Notes under the pieces: generated by a model
What the model saw: only the letters and a program-made list of their open reading frames with translations
Told to the model about the DNA's origin: nothing
The model's database searches: none
Position numbers and translations under genes: made by a program
Part shown: one piece after another, positions 23,086-30,704 of the stretch
Layout: every line of letters starts with the position of its first letter
Position numbering within the stretch: position 1 is the stretch's first letter
NCBI GenBank assembly: GCA_030530315.1
Contig: JAUMVG010000029.1
Location: 1 to 38,507 of the forward strand
Direction of reading: 5' to 3'
Source of the DNA: Clostridia bacterium
GTDB lineage: Bacteria > Bacillota > Clostridia > Christensenellales > Aristaeellaceae
DNA: 38,507 nucleotides

Positions 23086-23781
23086 TCAGCGCCATCCGCC
23101 GTAGAAGCCGCCGCCTCCGCAGCAGTTGCACAGCAGATTGCACAGCAGGTTGATGGCGCAGCAGCTGAGCAGCGGGCTCCCGCAGAGCACGGTGGGCATT
23201 CCAAAGCCCCTCGCCGCGCCGTTGGTTTGATAGAAGTTCGCGCCGCCCTCCAGCCGGCTCAGCAGCGCCCGGTATTCAAAGCTGCTGGGATCCATGCTGA
23301 CGGCCTGGCGCGCGTAGTTCAGCGCCGCGACCCGGTTGCCCAGGCCCAGGCTGGCCTCGCCGCAGAGGTAGTACCACTCGGCGTTTCGCTCGGAGATATC
23401 CTCCAGCACGTGCATGGCCTCCTGGAAATGCCCTGCGCGAATGTAGTTCCGAACGGCCTGCATGCGTGGATTGGCATTGGCGGAGCCGCCATAGCCCGCG
23501 CCGTAGCCGGCATTGTAGCCGCCCGCCCCGTAGCCGCCGTAGCCATACCTGCCGCTGCCGCCATAGCCGGTCGAGCTGCCATAGCTGCCGGACGCCCCGC
23601 CGCGGCGCATCTTCATGATCGTCGTATAGGCGTCGTTGATCTGCTTCATGTGCGCCTCGGCATCAGCGGAGCCGTTGTTGACGTCCGGGTGGTATTTCTT
23701 GGCCAGCGCGCGATAGGCCTTCTTGACTTCCTCGTCCGTGGCCTCCGGCGAAATGCCCAGCACGCGATAGGGATCCTGCAT
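23086..23781 (-). CDS. J-domain protein with Gly/Tyr-rich linker, TPR-like segment and Cys-rich tail
   Basis: A 231-residue DnaJ-like co-chaperone. The N-terminal J domain (1-60) has the HPD motif at 31-33 (KKYHPDVN), needed to stimulate DnaK ATPase. A low-complexity linker rich in Gly, Tyr and Ser (61-104) follows, then a helical region resembling TPR repeats (105-175: [30 protein letters not shown]). The end is a hydrophobic tail with seven cysteines (200-221: [17 protein letters not shown]) that could be acylated, metal-bound or membrane-inserted. ATG 23781 overlaps the upstream stop as TAATG, with AAAGGAG seven bases before it; an upstream in-frame start at 23838 is not used. Coupling to the DUF5685 gene suggests joint function. 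It is not the general DnaJ, lacking the canonical zinc-finger region. Confidence 0.88.
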   Translation of the reverse strand: MQDPYRVLGISPEATDEEVKKAYRALAKKYHPDVNNGSADAEAHMKQINDAYTTIMKMRRGGASGSYGSSTGYGGSGRYGYGGYGAGGYNAGYGAGYGGSANANPRMQAVRNYIRAGHFQEAMHVLEDISERNAEWYYLCGEASLGLGNRVAALNYARQAVSMDPSSFEYRALLSRLEGGANFYQTNGAARGFGMPTVLCGSPLLSCCAINLLCNLLCNCCGGGGFYGGWR

Positions 23782-24623
23782 TATTTTGCTCCTTTTTTCT
23801 GCTCGCGGCGCCTTTGCAGCAGCGCGTATTTGCTCCACACGCCGGAATACAGCACGTTGCAGAGTATGTCGTAGTCCTGGACGATCGGCAGCGTCTCAAA
23901 GGCTTCGGCGGCATCCGCCAGCATCATCGACATCGCGGATCGGCAGATTTCTTCGTAGTCGTCGCGGTCCCTGAGGGGCTTGAGGGCGTTGAATCGCCCC
24001 TTGCGCACGTCCTCCGGCAGGTCCTCGTAGGCGTCCATGAAGTAGACGAACCGCCCGAGCCCGTCTCCGACGGTCCGCAGGGTCTCGGTCCACTCTCCGC
24101 CCTGCGGCCAGGCAAACAGCTCGCCCAGCAGCCGCCCCGTGGCGTTGACTGGCAGATCGATCTCCATCTTCTGTGCCCGCTCGAATACGTGAACCTCCTC
24201 GAGCCAGCTTTCGATCGCTCGGCACTTGTCGGACCATGCCTTTCGCACGCGCTCGTAAGCGCTCCTCAGCAGGCCGCTCTCCGCCGCGTACAGCAGGTTT
24301 CGGTCATCCTCCCAATTGTCGAGGCACTTGTAGTAGGCCAGCGCGAGGTTCATGTCCGAGACGTAATCCATCACCGGAGAGAGGACATAGTCGTGGGCTT
24401 TGGCGGGGTGCGCGACGCAGCGCTCCCTGCCCTGCTTTTCCTCAGGCTCATAGAGCGCGTTGAGCAAAAGCGCCAGGAATGTCATGTCATAGCTGATGGT
24501 GACGCTCCCCTTCAGCCCGTGGCGCTGTCGCAGCGTCCGGCACAGCCCACAGTAGGCGGCCCGAAAGCGCTGCTGTCGCTCCTTGGGAAGCGTCTCAGGG
24601 TTTGTGATGATATAGCCGAACAA
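23781..24623 (-). CDS. DUF5685-like all-helical protein
   Basis: A 280-residue predicted helical protein resembling the DUF5685 family (FGY start, YCGLCRTL with Cys25/Cys28, [19 protein letters not shown]). Two acidic motifs are notable: [11 protein letters not shown] (101-111) and [16 protein letters not shown] (197-212). The second resembles the DxxEDxxxGRxY motif of squalene/phytoene synthases, so an isoprenoid-synthase-like fold is possible; this is my inference and no function is established here. The start is the TTG at 24623, seven bases after GGGAGG, beginning at the family's usual FGYI; a longer frame to 24650 overlaps the -10 box. It heads the minus-strand Cys-rich cluster and its stop overlaps the J-protein start. 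Confidence 0.83.
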   Translation of the reverse strand: MFGYIITNPETLPKERQQRFRAAYCGLCRTLRQRHGLKGSVTISYDMTFLALLLNALYEPEEKQGRERCVAHPAKAHDYVLSPVMDYVSDMNLALAYYKCLDNWEDDRNLLYAAESGLLRSAYERVRKAWSDKCRAIESWLEEVHVFERAQKMEIDLPVNATGRLLGELFAWPQGGEWTETLRTVGDGLGRFVYFMDAYEDLPEDVRKGRFNALKPLRDRDDYEEICRSAMSMMLADAAEAFETLPIVQDYDILCNVLYSGVWSKYALLQRRREQKKGAK

Positions 24624-24648
24624 GCGCGCACCTCCCAGCAACAGCATC

Positions 24649-24654
24649 ATTATA
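24649..24654 (-). promoter_or_regulatory. -10 box upstream of the DUF5685/J-protein cluster
   Basis: On the minus strand a perfect TATAAT lies about 25 bases before the TTG start at 24623. I find no good -35 at 16-18 bases, so an activator or another sigma factor may be involved. Confidence 0.4.
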
Positions 24655-24818
24655 ACCCGCCATTGTTAACATAACATCAACGCGGACTTGCCCGCCATAA
24701 AATAACCGCGATTTAGCACATTAGCGGCTTGTCGTGTCCGCAAAGTCCGGCCGAACGCCAGATTTCAATTTGTAAACATATTAATAATATTGCAGTTATA
24801 TTACAACCACAGAACAAA

Positions 24819-24857
24819 AGAGCAGACTTTGGTCTGTTATGCGCCGCGGTCTGCTCT
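24819..24857 (-). terminator. Rho-independent terminator of radA
   Basis: AGAGCAGAC (24819-24827) pairs with GTCTGCTCT (24849-24857). On the minus strand the stem is followed by TTTTGTTCTG. It lies about 30 bases past the radA stop. The AT-rich bases 24700-24815 beyond it show no gene. Confidence 0.75.
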
Positions 24858-24887
24858 CTTATGTATGTATATTGCGAATAATAGCGT

Positions 24888-26273
24888 TCAGCCCTTGCGA
24901 TGCAGCCCGAGTCCGACGATCATGTCCACGACGGTCTCCGCGCCGAGCAGCTCCACGCCCTCCGGCGCGCGAAGGTTGCGCAGGTTATATTTGGGAACCA
25001 CGATGTGGTCAAACCCCAGGCGCGCGCACTCGAGCACGCGCCGTTCCGCCTGGCTGATGGCGCGCACCTCACCCGCAAGGCCCACCTCGCCCATCACGGC
25101 CCAGTTTCCGCTGATGGGACGATTCCTGTGGGAGGAAGCGATGGCCGCGCAGAGGGCGAGGTCCGCGGCAGGCTCCGTCAGGGACATGCCGCCGGCGATG
25201 TTGATGTACACATCCTGGTCGTACAGTCTGAGGCCCACGCGCTTTTCGAGCACGGCGAGCAGCAGCGCCAGCCTGCCCTGGTCCACGCCGCTGGCCATTC
25301 GCCTGGGGTTGCCGAACACCGTGGTGGCAACCAGCGCCTGGACGTCGGTCAAAAGGGGCCGCGAGCCCTCCATTGCGCACATGACCACGGAGCCGCTGGC
25401 ATCGTGGGCCCGTTCGGACAGCAGAGCCTCGCTGGCGTTCTCCACCTCCATCATGCCCCTGTCGGACATCTCGAACATACCCAGTTCGTTCACGGAGCCG
25501 AAGCGGTTCTTCACGGCCCTCAACAGCCGGTACTGGTGCTGCCGGTCACCCTCGAAGTACAGCACGGCATCCACCATGTGCTCCAGGATTCGGGGGCCCG
25601 CGATGGCGCCCTCCTTGGTCACGTGCCCCACCAGGAACACGCTGCAACCGCTGGTCTTGGCCAGGCGCATCAGCATCGAAGCCGACTCCCTCACCTGGGA
25701 AACGCTGCCCGGCGCGCTGGCTATCTCCGGCCGGTACATGGTCTGAATGGAGTCCACCACCATCACGGACGGTGACAGCTCCTGCATACGCCGCTCAACG
25801 GTGTTCATGTCGTTTTCCGACAGCACGTAGAAGCCGGAGCCCGACGCGCCAAGCCTGCGCGCCCGCATCTTGATCTGGCGGGCGGATTCCTCGCCGGACA
25901 CGTAGAGCACGCAGGCGCCGTCTGCGGCCATGTTGGCACACAGCTGAGTCAGCAGCGTGGATTTGCCGATGCCGGGGTCTCCGCCCACCAGCACCAGAGA
26001 GCCGTCCACCACGCCGCCGCCGAGCACGCGGTCCAATTCGCCGATGCCGCTGCTATGGCGCTCCACGTTCTCATCCGGGATATCCTGCACCCGCACCGCG
26101 GCGGCGTCGCTGCCCGGCGCGCGCTTCATCTTTTTCTCGTCCAGGCGAGACGGCGGAGCCGCCTCCTGCTCCACCAGCGTATTCCAGCTGCCGCAATCGG
26201 GGCACTTTCCGAGCCATCTGGGCGTCTCGTAGCCACACTCGCTGCAAACATAAGTCGTCTTTGCCTTTGCCAA
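24888..26273 (-). CDS. radA: DNA repair protein RadA
   Basis: A 461-residue RadA (Sms), a RecA-like, DnaB-type helicase that drives branch migration in recombinational repair. The N-terminal C4 zinc finger has Cys10, Cys13, Cys24, Cys27. The RecA-like ATPase has Walker A GGDPGIGKST (97-106) and Walker B MVVDSIQTMY. The RadA-specific KNRFG motif is at 255-259, and the C-terminal Lon-protease-like domain follows (VALLLAVLEKR-type helices, YINIAGGMSLTEPAADLALCAAI). The start is the TTG at 26273, nine bases after GGAGGA on the minus strand, giving the expected AKAKTTYVCSECG. It is monocistronic by the look of its own promoter and terminator. Confidence 0.97.
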   Translation of the reverse strand: MAKAKTTYVCSECGYETPRWLGKCPDCGSWNTLVEQEAAPPSRLDEKKMKRAPGSDAAAVRVQDIPDENVERHSSGIGELDRVLGGGVVDGSLVLVGGDPGIGKSTLLTQLCANMAADGACVLYVSGEESARQIKMRARRLGASGSGFYVLSENDMNTVERRMQELSPSVMVVDSIQTMYRPEIASAPGSVSQVRESASMLMRLAKTSGCSVFLVGHVTKEGAIAGPRILEHMVDAVLYFEGDRQHQYRLLRAVKNRFGSVNELGMFEMSDRGMMEVENASEALLSERAHDASGSVVMCAMEGSRPLLTDVQALVATTVFGNPRRMASGVDQGRLALLLAVLEKRVGLRLYDQDVYINIAGGMSLTEPAADLALCAAIASSHRNRPISGNWAVMGEVGLAGEVRAISQAERRVLECARLGFDHIVVPKYNLRNLRAPEGVELLGAETVVDMIVGLGLHRKG

Positions 26274-26358
26274 GGGTTATTTCCTCCACTATCAAGCGTT
26301 TCTTAATTTGATTCTCGCCGTGCTGCGCAACTCGCTTCGCTCCCTTGCCCGGCGACCC

Positions 26359-26389
26359 GGAAAACCTGCGGTTTTCCTAATCATTATAC
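26359..26389 (-). promoter_or_regulatory. radA -10 box and 5'-terminal hairpin
   Basis: On the minus strand a perfect TATAAT (26384-26389) is followed seven bases later by GGAAAACC-GCA-GGTTTTCC (26377 down to 26359), a perfect 8-bp hairpin. The transcript should therefore begin at or inside the hairpin, which could protect the 5' end. The -35 is not evident. Confidence 0.5.
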
Positions 26390-26464
26390 CATCTTTTGCC
26401 GCCAGTGGGTAGTTCAGAGCGGAGTTTGTTTACCTGTTTTTATTGAATTTGATCGCGTACCGAC

Positions 26465-26493
26465 TTGCCAGAATTACAAATTCAAACTATAAT
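26465..26493 (+). promoter_or_regulatory. Sigma-A-type promoter of the metallophosphoesterase-like gene
   Basis: TTGCCA (26465-26470) lies 17 bases from a perfect TATAAT (26488-26493) in an AT-rich stretch, about 30 bases upstream of the start codon. Confidence 0.75.
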
Positions 26494-26524
26494 ATAATTT
26501 GAGTTTTCATGCGAGGAGACGCCC

Positions 26525-27931
26525 ATGCCGGATACAGAGCAGAAAAAGAAGCGCAGCATTCCCATACCGAAGCCGGATTCACCGGGTTCGGAGGATGTCT
26601 TGCGCGATGAAACGGGTCTGTATGGCGATGAGGCGGACATCCCCACCGTAAAGCCTAAGAAAAAGAAGGCAAAGGCTTCCGCAAGCGGCAAGGCGGACAA
26701 AAAGAACGGCAAAAAAAGCGTAGCCCACGGCACAGAGCTGCCCCGCGTCGCGCCGAAGAAGAAAAAGAAGAAGCACCGCGCCCGCAAGGTCTATCGGACG
26801 CTGTTCGACATCATGAGCGCCACCGGCAACGACAGCTTCTTCAAGCCCATCCGCCTCTTTGGCCGCGAGATCCGCTTCTGGCCGCTGATCGTGCTGGCCG
26901 CCATCGCGATCCTGGCCGGCGGCGTCATGCTGAACAACAGCAACCTGGAGATCAACGAGCAGACCGTCACCGTGGTCGGGCTTCCCCAGGAGATGGAGGG
27001 CTACCGCATCGTGGTGCTCTCCGACATGAACGCCAGGAGCTTTGGCGACGAGCAGAGCCTGCTGCTCAGGACGCTGAATGGCCTGAAGTACGACGCCATA
27101 TTCTGCCTGGGCGACATGGTGGGAAAGAGCGGCAACGCACAACCCTTCTGGGAGTTCATCGAGGGGCTGCGCAACCCGGAAAAGGTCTACTTCATCTGCG
27201 GCGACAGCGACCCGGGCCCCTATGTCAAGAGCGCCCGGGCCACCGAAGGCATCCTCTCGCAGCTGATCCTGGAGGATTGGATACTCGGCGCGGTGGAGCG
27301 GGGCGCGAATTACGTGGACGCGCCGGTGTGCGTGACCATCAAGAACTCCAACCTGTGGATCTCCCCCACCTCTATGCTGAACCTGGAGGCCACCTCCACC
27401 CTGGAGACGTGGCAGGCCCAGACCGAGCAGGAGGAGGACGGCGTGCGTTCCGGCATTCGCGGCGACTACAACACGCTGCCCATCACCAGCTATCGCACGC
27501 GGCTGGCCCAACAGCTCTACGATGCCCAGCGGACCATGAGCGCGTCGGACATTCACATCTCCCTGTCCCACGAGGTGCCCTCCGATTCCTACATCTACAC
27601 CTCCGAGGAACACTCGTCAGACGACGGCCGCTATCTTCCCTCGCCGGAGCTGGTCCTCGCCGGGCACTACTGCGGCGGTGTCTGGCGGCTCCCATTCCTT
27701 GGGGCCTTCTACGTTCCGGACAGCACGCTGGAACGCGGCGGCTGGTTCCCGCGCCAGGAGGAGGTTTCCGGCCTGGAGACCGTCGGCGAGACCCAGGTGT
27801 TCATCACCCGCGGGCTTTCCACCAGCGCCTCCGCGCCGCTGATGCCCTTCCGGCTTTTCAACTCGCCGGAGATCGCCGTGCTGACGCTCACCTCCACGCT
27901 GCCGGAGAACATACTCGACGCGGCCTCGTGA
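26525..27931 (+). CDS. Membrane-anchored calcineurin-like phosphoesterase fold with replaced metal ligands
   Basis: A 468-residue protein. The N-terminus (1-90) is a very Lys-rich, presumably disordered cytoplasmic region with several KKKK runs. One transmembrane helix (about 117-136) follows, then an extracytoplasmic domain laid out like the YkuE/YaeI metallophosphoesterases. Motif 1, usually DxH, reads Asp167-Met-Asn169. Motif 2 GD is present (Asp197). Motif 3, usually GNHD/E, reads GDSD (226-229). A lone motif 4 His349 is kept (LSHEVP). Motif 5, usually GHxHGGQ, reads GHYCGG with His381 and Cys383. So several metal ligands are changed and catalysis is doubtful. GAGGAG precedes ATG 26525. 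It has its own promoter and terminator and precedes the germination operon. Confidence 0.82.
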   Translation: MPDTEQKKKRSIPIPKPDSPGSEDVLRDETGLYGDEADIPTVKPKKKKAKASASGKADKKNGKKSVAHGTELPRVAPKKKKKKHRARKVYRTLFDIMSATGNDSFFKPIRLFGREIRFWPLIVLAAIAILAGGVMLNNSNLEINEQTVTVVGLPQEMEGYRIVVLSDMNARSFGDEQSLLLRTLNGLKYDAIFCLGDMVGKSGNAQPFWEFIEGLRNPEKVYFICGDSDPGPYVKSARATEGILSQLILEDWILGAVERGANYVDAPVCVTIKNSNLWISPTSMLNLEATSTLETWQAQTEQEEDGVRSGIRGDYNTLPITSYRTRLAQQLYDAQRTMSASDIHISLSHEVPSDSYIYTSEEHSSDDGRYLPSPELVLAGHYCGGVWRLPFLGAFYVPDSTLERGGWFPRQEEVSGLETVGETQVFITRGLSTSASAPLMPFRLFNSPEIAVLTLTSTLPENILDAAS

Positions 27932-28016
27932 TTTCAGATGAGTTTCGACGTGATCCTGTGGAACCTGTCGATAACGAAACAATCGTTTCCCCAATCATGG
28001 ACAACTCAAACATTTT

Positions 28017-28043
28017 CCGCACTGCCTGTCGGTGCGGTTTTTT
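28017..28043 (+). terminator. Rho-independent terminator after the phosphoesterase-like gene
   Basis: CCGCAC (28017-28022) pairs with GTGCGG (28032-28037), followed at once by TTTTTTAT. A classic intrinsic terminator that separates this gene from the gerA operon. Confidence 0.85.
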
Positions 28044-28127
28044 ATGTCACTTCATCAATTATTGCTGCTTTTCAGTGACCTCAAGCGCGGCCCTGCGGCT
28101 GTGGCGTCAGGCATCGACGGCGGTTCC

Positions 28128-28158
28128 GGCATAGATCGAGTAGCGTTCGCTCATAATA
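28128..28158 (+). promoter_or_regulatory. Sigma-G-like promoter of the gerA operon
   Basis: GGCATA (28128-28133), close to the sigma-G -35 TGMATA, is followed after 18 bases by CATAATA (28152-28158), close to the -10 CATACTA. It lies about 55 bases upstream of the first germination gene, just where a forespore-specific promoter is expected, because gerA operons of Bacillus are transcribed by sigma-G. Confidence 0.6.
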
Positions 28159-28212
28159 ATACCATTGCGCGGCGTTCTGCGCCGTACTATGCTGAAATCG
28201 AGGTGTCGCGCC

Positions 28213-29688
28213 GTGGAACAGTCCTGGGAACAGCTCGCCCGAGCCGAGCTGTCGGAGATCCTTTCCGAGAACGAGGAGCGCTTCAAGGCGCTGCTGAACG
28301 AGGGCGTCAATTCCGACGCGCAGTTCAGACCCTTTCACATGGCCGGGACGCGGCTGTGCGCCATCTACATCGAAGGTATGGCTGACGACAGGAAGATCAG
28401 CGAATTTGTACTGCGGGCCTGTGCCGCGGGCAATGTCGAAGAGGGTGCACGTATCGACGCCGCCTGCCTGATGGAAAACATCCTTGAATCAGCCCAATGT
28501 CGCGCCGAAAACCGGGTTGAGAAGGTGCTGGAGGATGTGGTCAGCGGCATGACGGCGGTGCTCATCGACGGCTGCGGCGAAGCCGTGGTGCTGGAGACCC
28601 GGGGCTACCCCTCCCGGCAGGTGGGACGAACCACCAACGAGTCGGTGGTCATCGGGGCGCAGGAGGGCTTTGTCGAAAGCCTGCGCACCAACATGACCCT
28701 GCTGCGCCGCTACGTACAGTCCCCGCGGCTGATCACGGAATGCCTCTCCGTGGGCACGGAGCTGCCCTGCCGGGTCTGCATGGCGTATCTGGCAGGGACC
28801 GCCGACGAGAAGCTGGTTGACGAGGTCAGAAGGCGCCTGAAGCGCATCGACACACCGTCGGTCCAGGGACTCGGCGCGGTACAGCAGCTGATCGAGGACA
28901 ACCCCTGGTCGCTCGTGCCCCAGCTCCTGCAAACCGAGCGCCCGGATCGCGCCGCATCCTGCGTCATCGACGGACAGGTGGCGATCCTGGCGGACAATTC
29001 CCCCTATGCCCTGGTCGCGCCGGTCACGCTGTTTCACCAGCTTCACGCCTCCGACGACTCCTTTTCCCGGTGGCAGTACGGCAGCTTTCTGCGCCTCGTG
29101 CGGCTGTTCGGTATACTGATCTCCATATTCCTGCCGGGCATGTACCTAGCGCTGACCGACTACCACATGCACCTCCTGCCCATGAGCCTGCTGGGCTCGA
29201 TTGCCGAAGCGCGTGCCAATGTCCCCTTCCCTATCCTGGTCGAAATACTGATCATGGAGTTCTCGTTCTACCTGATCAATGAGGCCGGGACCCGCATTCC
29301 CCAGCAGATCGGCTCGGCCCTGGGCATCGTCGGAGCGCTGATCCTCGGGCAGGCAGCGGTCTCCGCCTCCATCATCAGCCCGATCCTGATCATCATCGTG
29401 GCCATTACCGGCCTTGGAAACTATGCCATCCCGGACTACGGATTCGGCCTGGGGCTGGTCATCTGCCGGCTGTTCGTGATCGCCTGCGGATCGCTGCTGG
29501 GGCTCTACGGCGTCTGCCTGGCGGCATTCTGCATGCTCGCGAGCCTCTGCGCCCTGCGCTCCGTGGGATGCCCCTATCTTGCGCCGGTGGCCCCGAAGCG
29601 GCCCCATAACCCGGACATACTCCTCCGGCTGCCCCTGCGGATGCAGCGCGCCATGAGGGGCAGCTGGCTGTACGGAAGGAGGACCTGA
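28213..29688 (+). CDS. Spore germinant receptor A-subunit (GerA/GerAA family)
   Basis: A 491-residue GerA-family protein. The first 275 or so residues form the soluble N-terminal domains (EQLARAELSEILSENEERF; later RGYPSRQVGRTTNESVVIGAQEGFVESLRTNMTLLRRYVQSP, a strongly conserved family stretch). The C-terminal half has about five or six membrane helices, with the family motif RIPQQIGSALGIVGALILGQAAVSASIISPI. It sits in the inner spore membrane with the B and C subunits and detects small-molecule germinants, triggering ion release. The GTG at 28213 is seven bases after GAGGTG; upstream in-frame ATGs (28165, 28189) lack a ribosome site. It is the first gene of a tight A-B-C operon behind a sigma-G-like promoter. 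Confidence 0.95.
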   Translation: MEQSWEQLARAELSEILSENEERFKALLNEGVNSDAQFRPFHMAGTRLCAIYIEGMADDRKISEFVLRACAAGNVEEGARIDAACLMENILESAQCRAENRVEKVLEDVVSGMTAVLIDGCGEAVVLETRGYPSRQVGRTTNESVVIGAQEGFVESLRTNMTLLRRYVQSPRLITECLSVGTELPCRVCMAYLAGTADEKLVDEVRRRLKRIDTPSVQGLGAVQQLIEDNPWSLVPQLLQTERPDRAASCVIDGQVAILADNSPYALVAPVTLFHQLHASDDSFSRWQYGSFLRLVRLFGILISIFLPGMYLALTDYHMHLLPMSLLGSIAEARANVPFPILVEILIMEFSFYLINEAGTRIPQQIGSALGIVGALILGQAAVSASIISPILIIIVAITGLGNYAIPDYGFGLGLVICRLFVIACGSLLGLYGVCLAAFCMLASLCALRSVGCPYLAPVAPKRPHNPDILLRLPLRMQRAMRGSWLYGRRT

Positions 29689-29690
29689 GT

Positions 29691-30704
29691 GTGAAGCTGA
29701 CCATATCCGAGACGCCCGCCTGCGCCGCGCTGTGCGCAGCCGTGACGGCAAGGCTGTTCCTGAGCCTCACGCTCGACAGTCCTACGACCCACAACGGCGC
29801 TTGGCTCTCGGCGCTGCTGGCCGGGGCGGCGGCTGTGCCCTTGGTGCTCCTGCTCGGTTGCGGTAAAAGCCATTCCGCCCACCAAGTCTCCCGGATCACG
29901 ATGATCGCTTTCATGATGGCGGCAGTGCTGGACGCCTCCGAGGCAATGCGGTGCGTCACCCGATCCGCTGGCTTCCTTGCGCTGGACGATACCCGGCCGC
30001 TGTTTTTGCTGCTTCCCGTCGCCCTGGCGATGCTCTGGTGTGTGGGCAAAAATGGGGACGCCATAGGGTTCGCGGCGTCGGTTTGGATCAGGGTCTTTCC
30101 GCTGCTGCTGGCGGTCGTGGTGCTGATGCAGGCGCGCCACCTGCGCCTCAGCTGGGTCTTTCCCCTGCTGGGCAGCGGCCTCGGCGCGATTGGTGCTGGC
30201 GCCATGCGGGCAGCCGGCGGCGCCGCGGCGCTCTGCGGCGCGCTGTTGTTTACAGAAGGTGATAAAGAGCCACGCCGCACCGCGGGCGTCCTGGCGATCG
30301 CCGCCGCTGTCGCCGCGCTGTTGATCGGTTTTCAGCTGATGATGCTTCCCACCCGAAGCGCTGCCTCCCTGTCCTGGATCGACCGCCTGGACGGCCTGAT
30401 CACCAACGGCCGGGCACCGCTGTACCTTCAATTGCCGATGATGGTCCTCTGGTTCGCGGCCCTGTTTCACCTGCTGGCGTGGGACTGCTTCCTCTCCGGC
30501 GCGCTGCTTCAGCGCTGTGTGCCCGGCCTGAACGGGCGGTTATGCGTCCTGATCGCCGTACTGACGGCTTCCCTGCTCACCGGCGTCGTAGAGTCCCTGG
30601 GGCCGCTGTACGATTGGCGCTGGACGATCCTGCTGGCCGCGGCAGCGCTGAACCTGCTGCCCTTTCGCGCAAAAGGAGGCCGCGCATGCGTCGATTCCCG
30701 CTGA
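29691..30704 (+). CDS. Spore germinant receptor B-subunit (GerAB-like membrane permease fold)
   Basis: A 337-residue integral membrane protein with about nine or ten hydrophobic helices, in the place of the GerAB/spore permease subunit (APC-transporter fold) that binds the germinant and forms a water or ion passage. Sequence match to GerAB is weak by eye: it has few of the family's usual residues and is a bit short (usual about 365), so the call rests on topology and on its place between A and C genes. AAGGAGG lies seven bases before GTG 29691, two bases after the A-subunit stop. Its last 19 bases overlap the C-subunit gene. Confidence 0.85.
   Translation: MKLTISETPACAALCAAVTARLFLSLTLDSPTTHNGAWLSALLAGAAAVPLVLLLGCGKSHSAHQVSRITMIAFMMAAVLDASEAMRCVTRSAGFLALDDTRPLFLLLPVALAMLWCVGKNGDAIGFAASVWIRVFPLLLAVVVLMQARHLRLSWVFPLLGSGLGAIGAGAMRAAGGAAALCGALLFTEGDKEPRRTAGVLAIAAAVAALLIGFQLMMLPTRSAASLSWIDRLDGLITNGRAPLYLQLPMMVLWFAALFHLLAWDCFLSGALLQRCVPGLNGRLCVLIAVLTASLLTGVVESLGPLYDWRWTILLAAAALNLLPFRAKGGRACVDSR

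Noticed and set aside
23470-23600. Repetitive GC-rich tract that might be taken for a tandem-repeat or CRISPR-like array
   Set aside because: It is the codon pattern of the Gly/Tyr-rich linker of the J-protein; there are no regular spacers.
21403-26377. Similar small hairpins with AAAA/TTTT arms and TGC loops at 21403-21422 and 26359-26377 as a dispersed repeat family
   Set aside because: Only two copies, and the arms differ outside the A/T run; likely coincidence.
28670-28680. TGTCGAA 0A-box inside gerA coding sequence
   Set aside because: It is within a conserved codon context in a GC-rich gene, where this heptamer is expected by chance.
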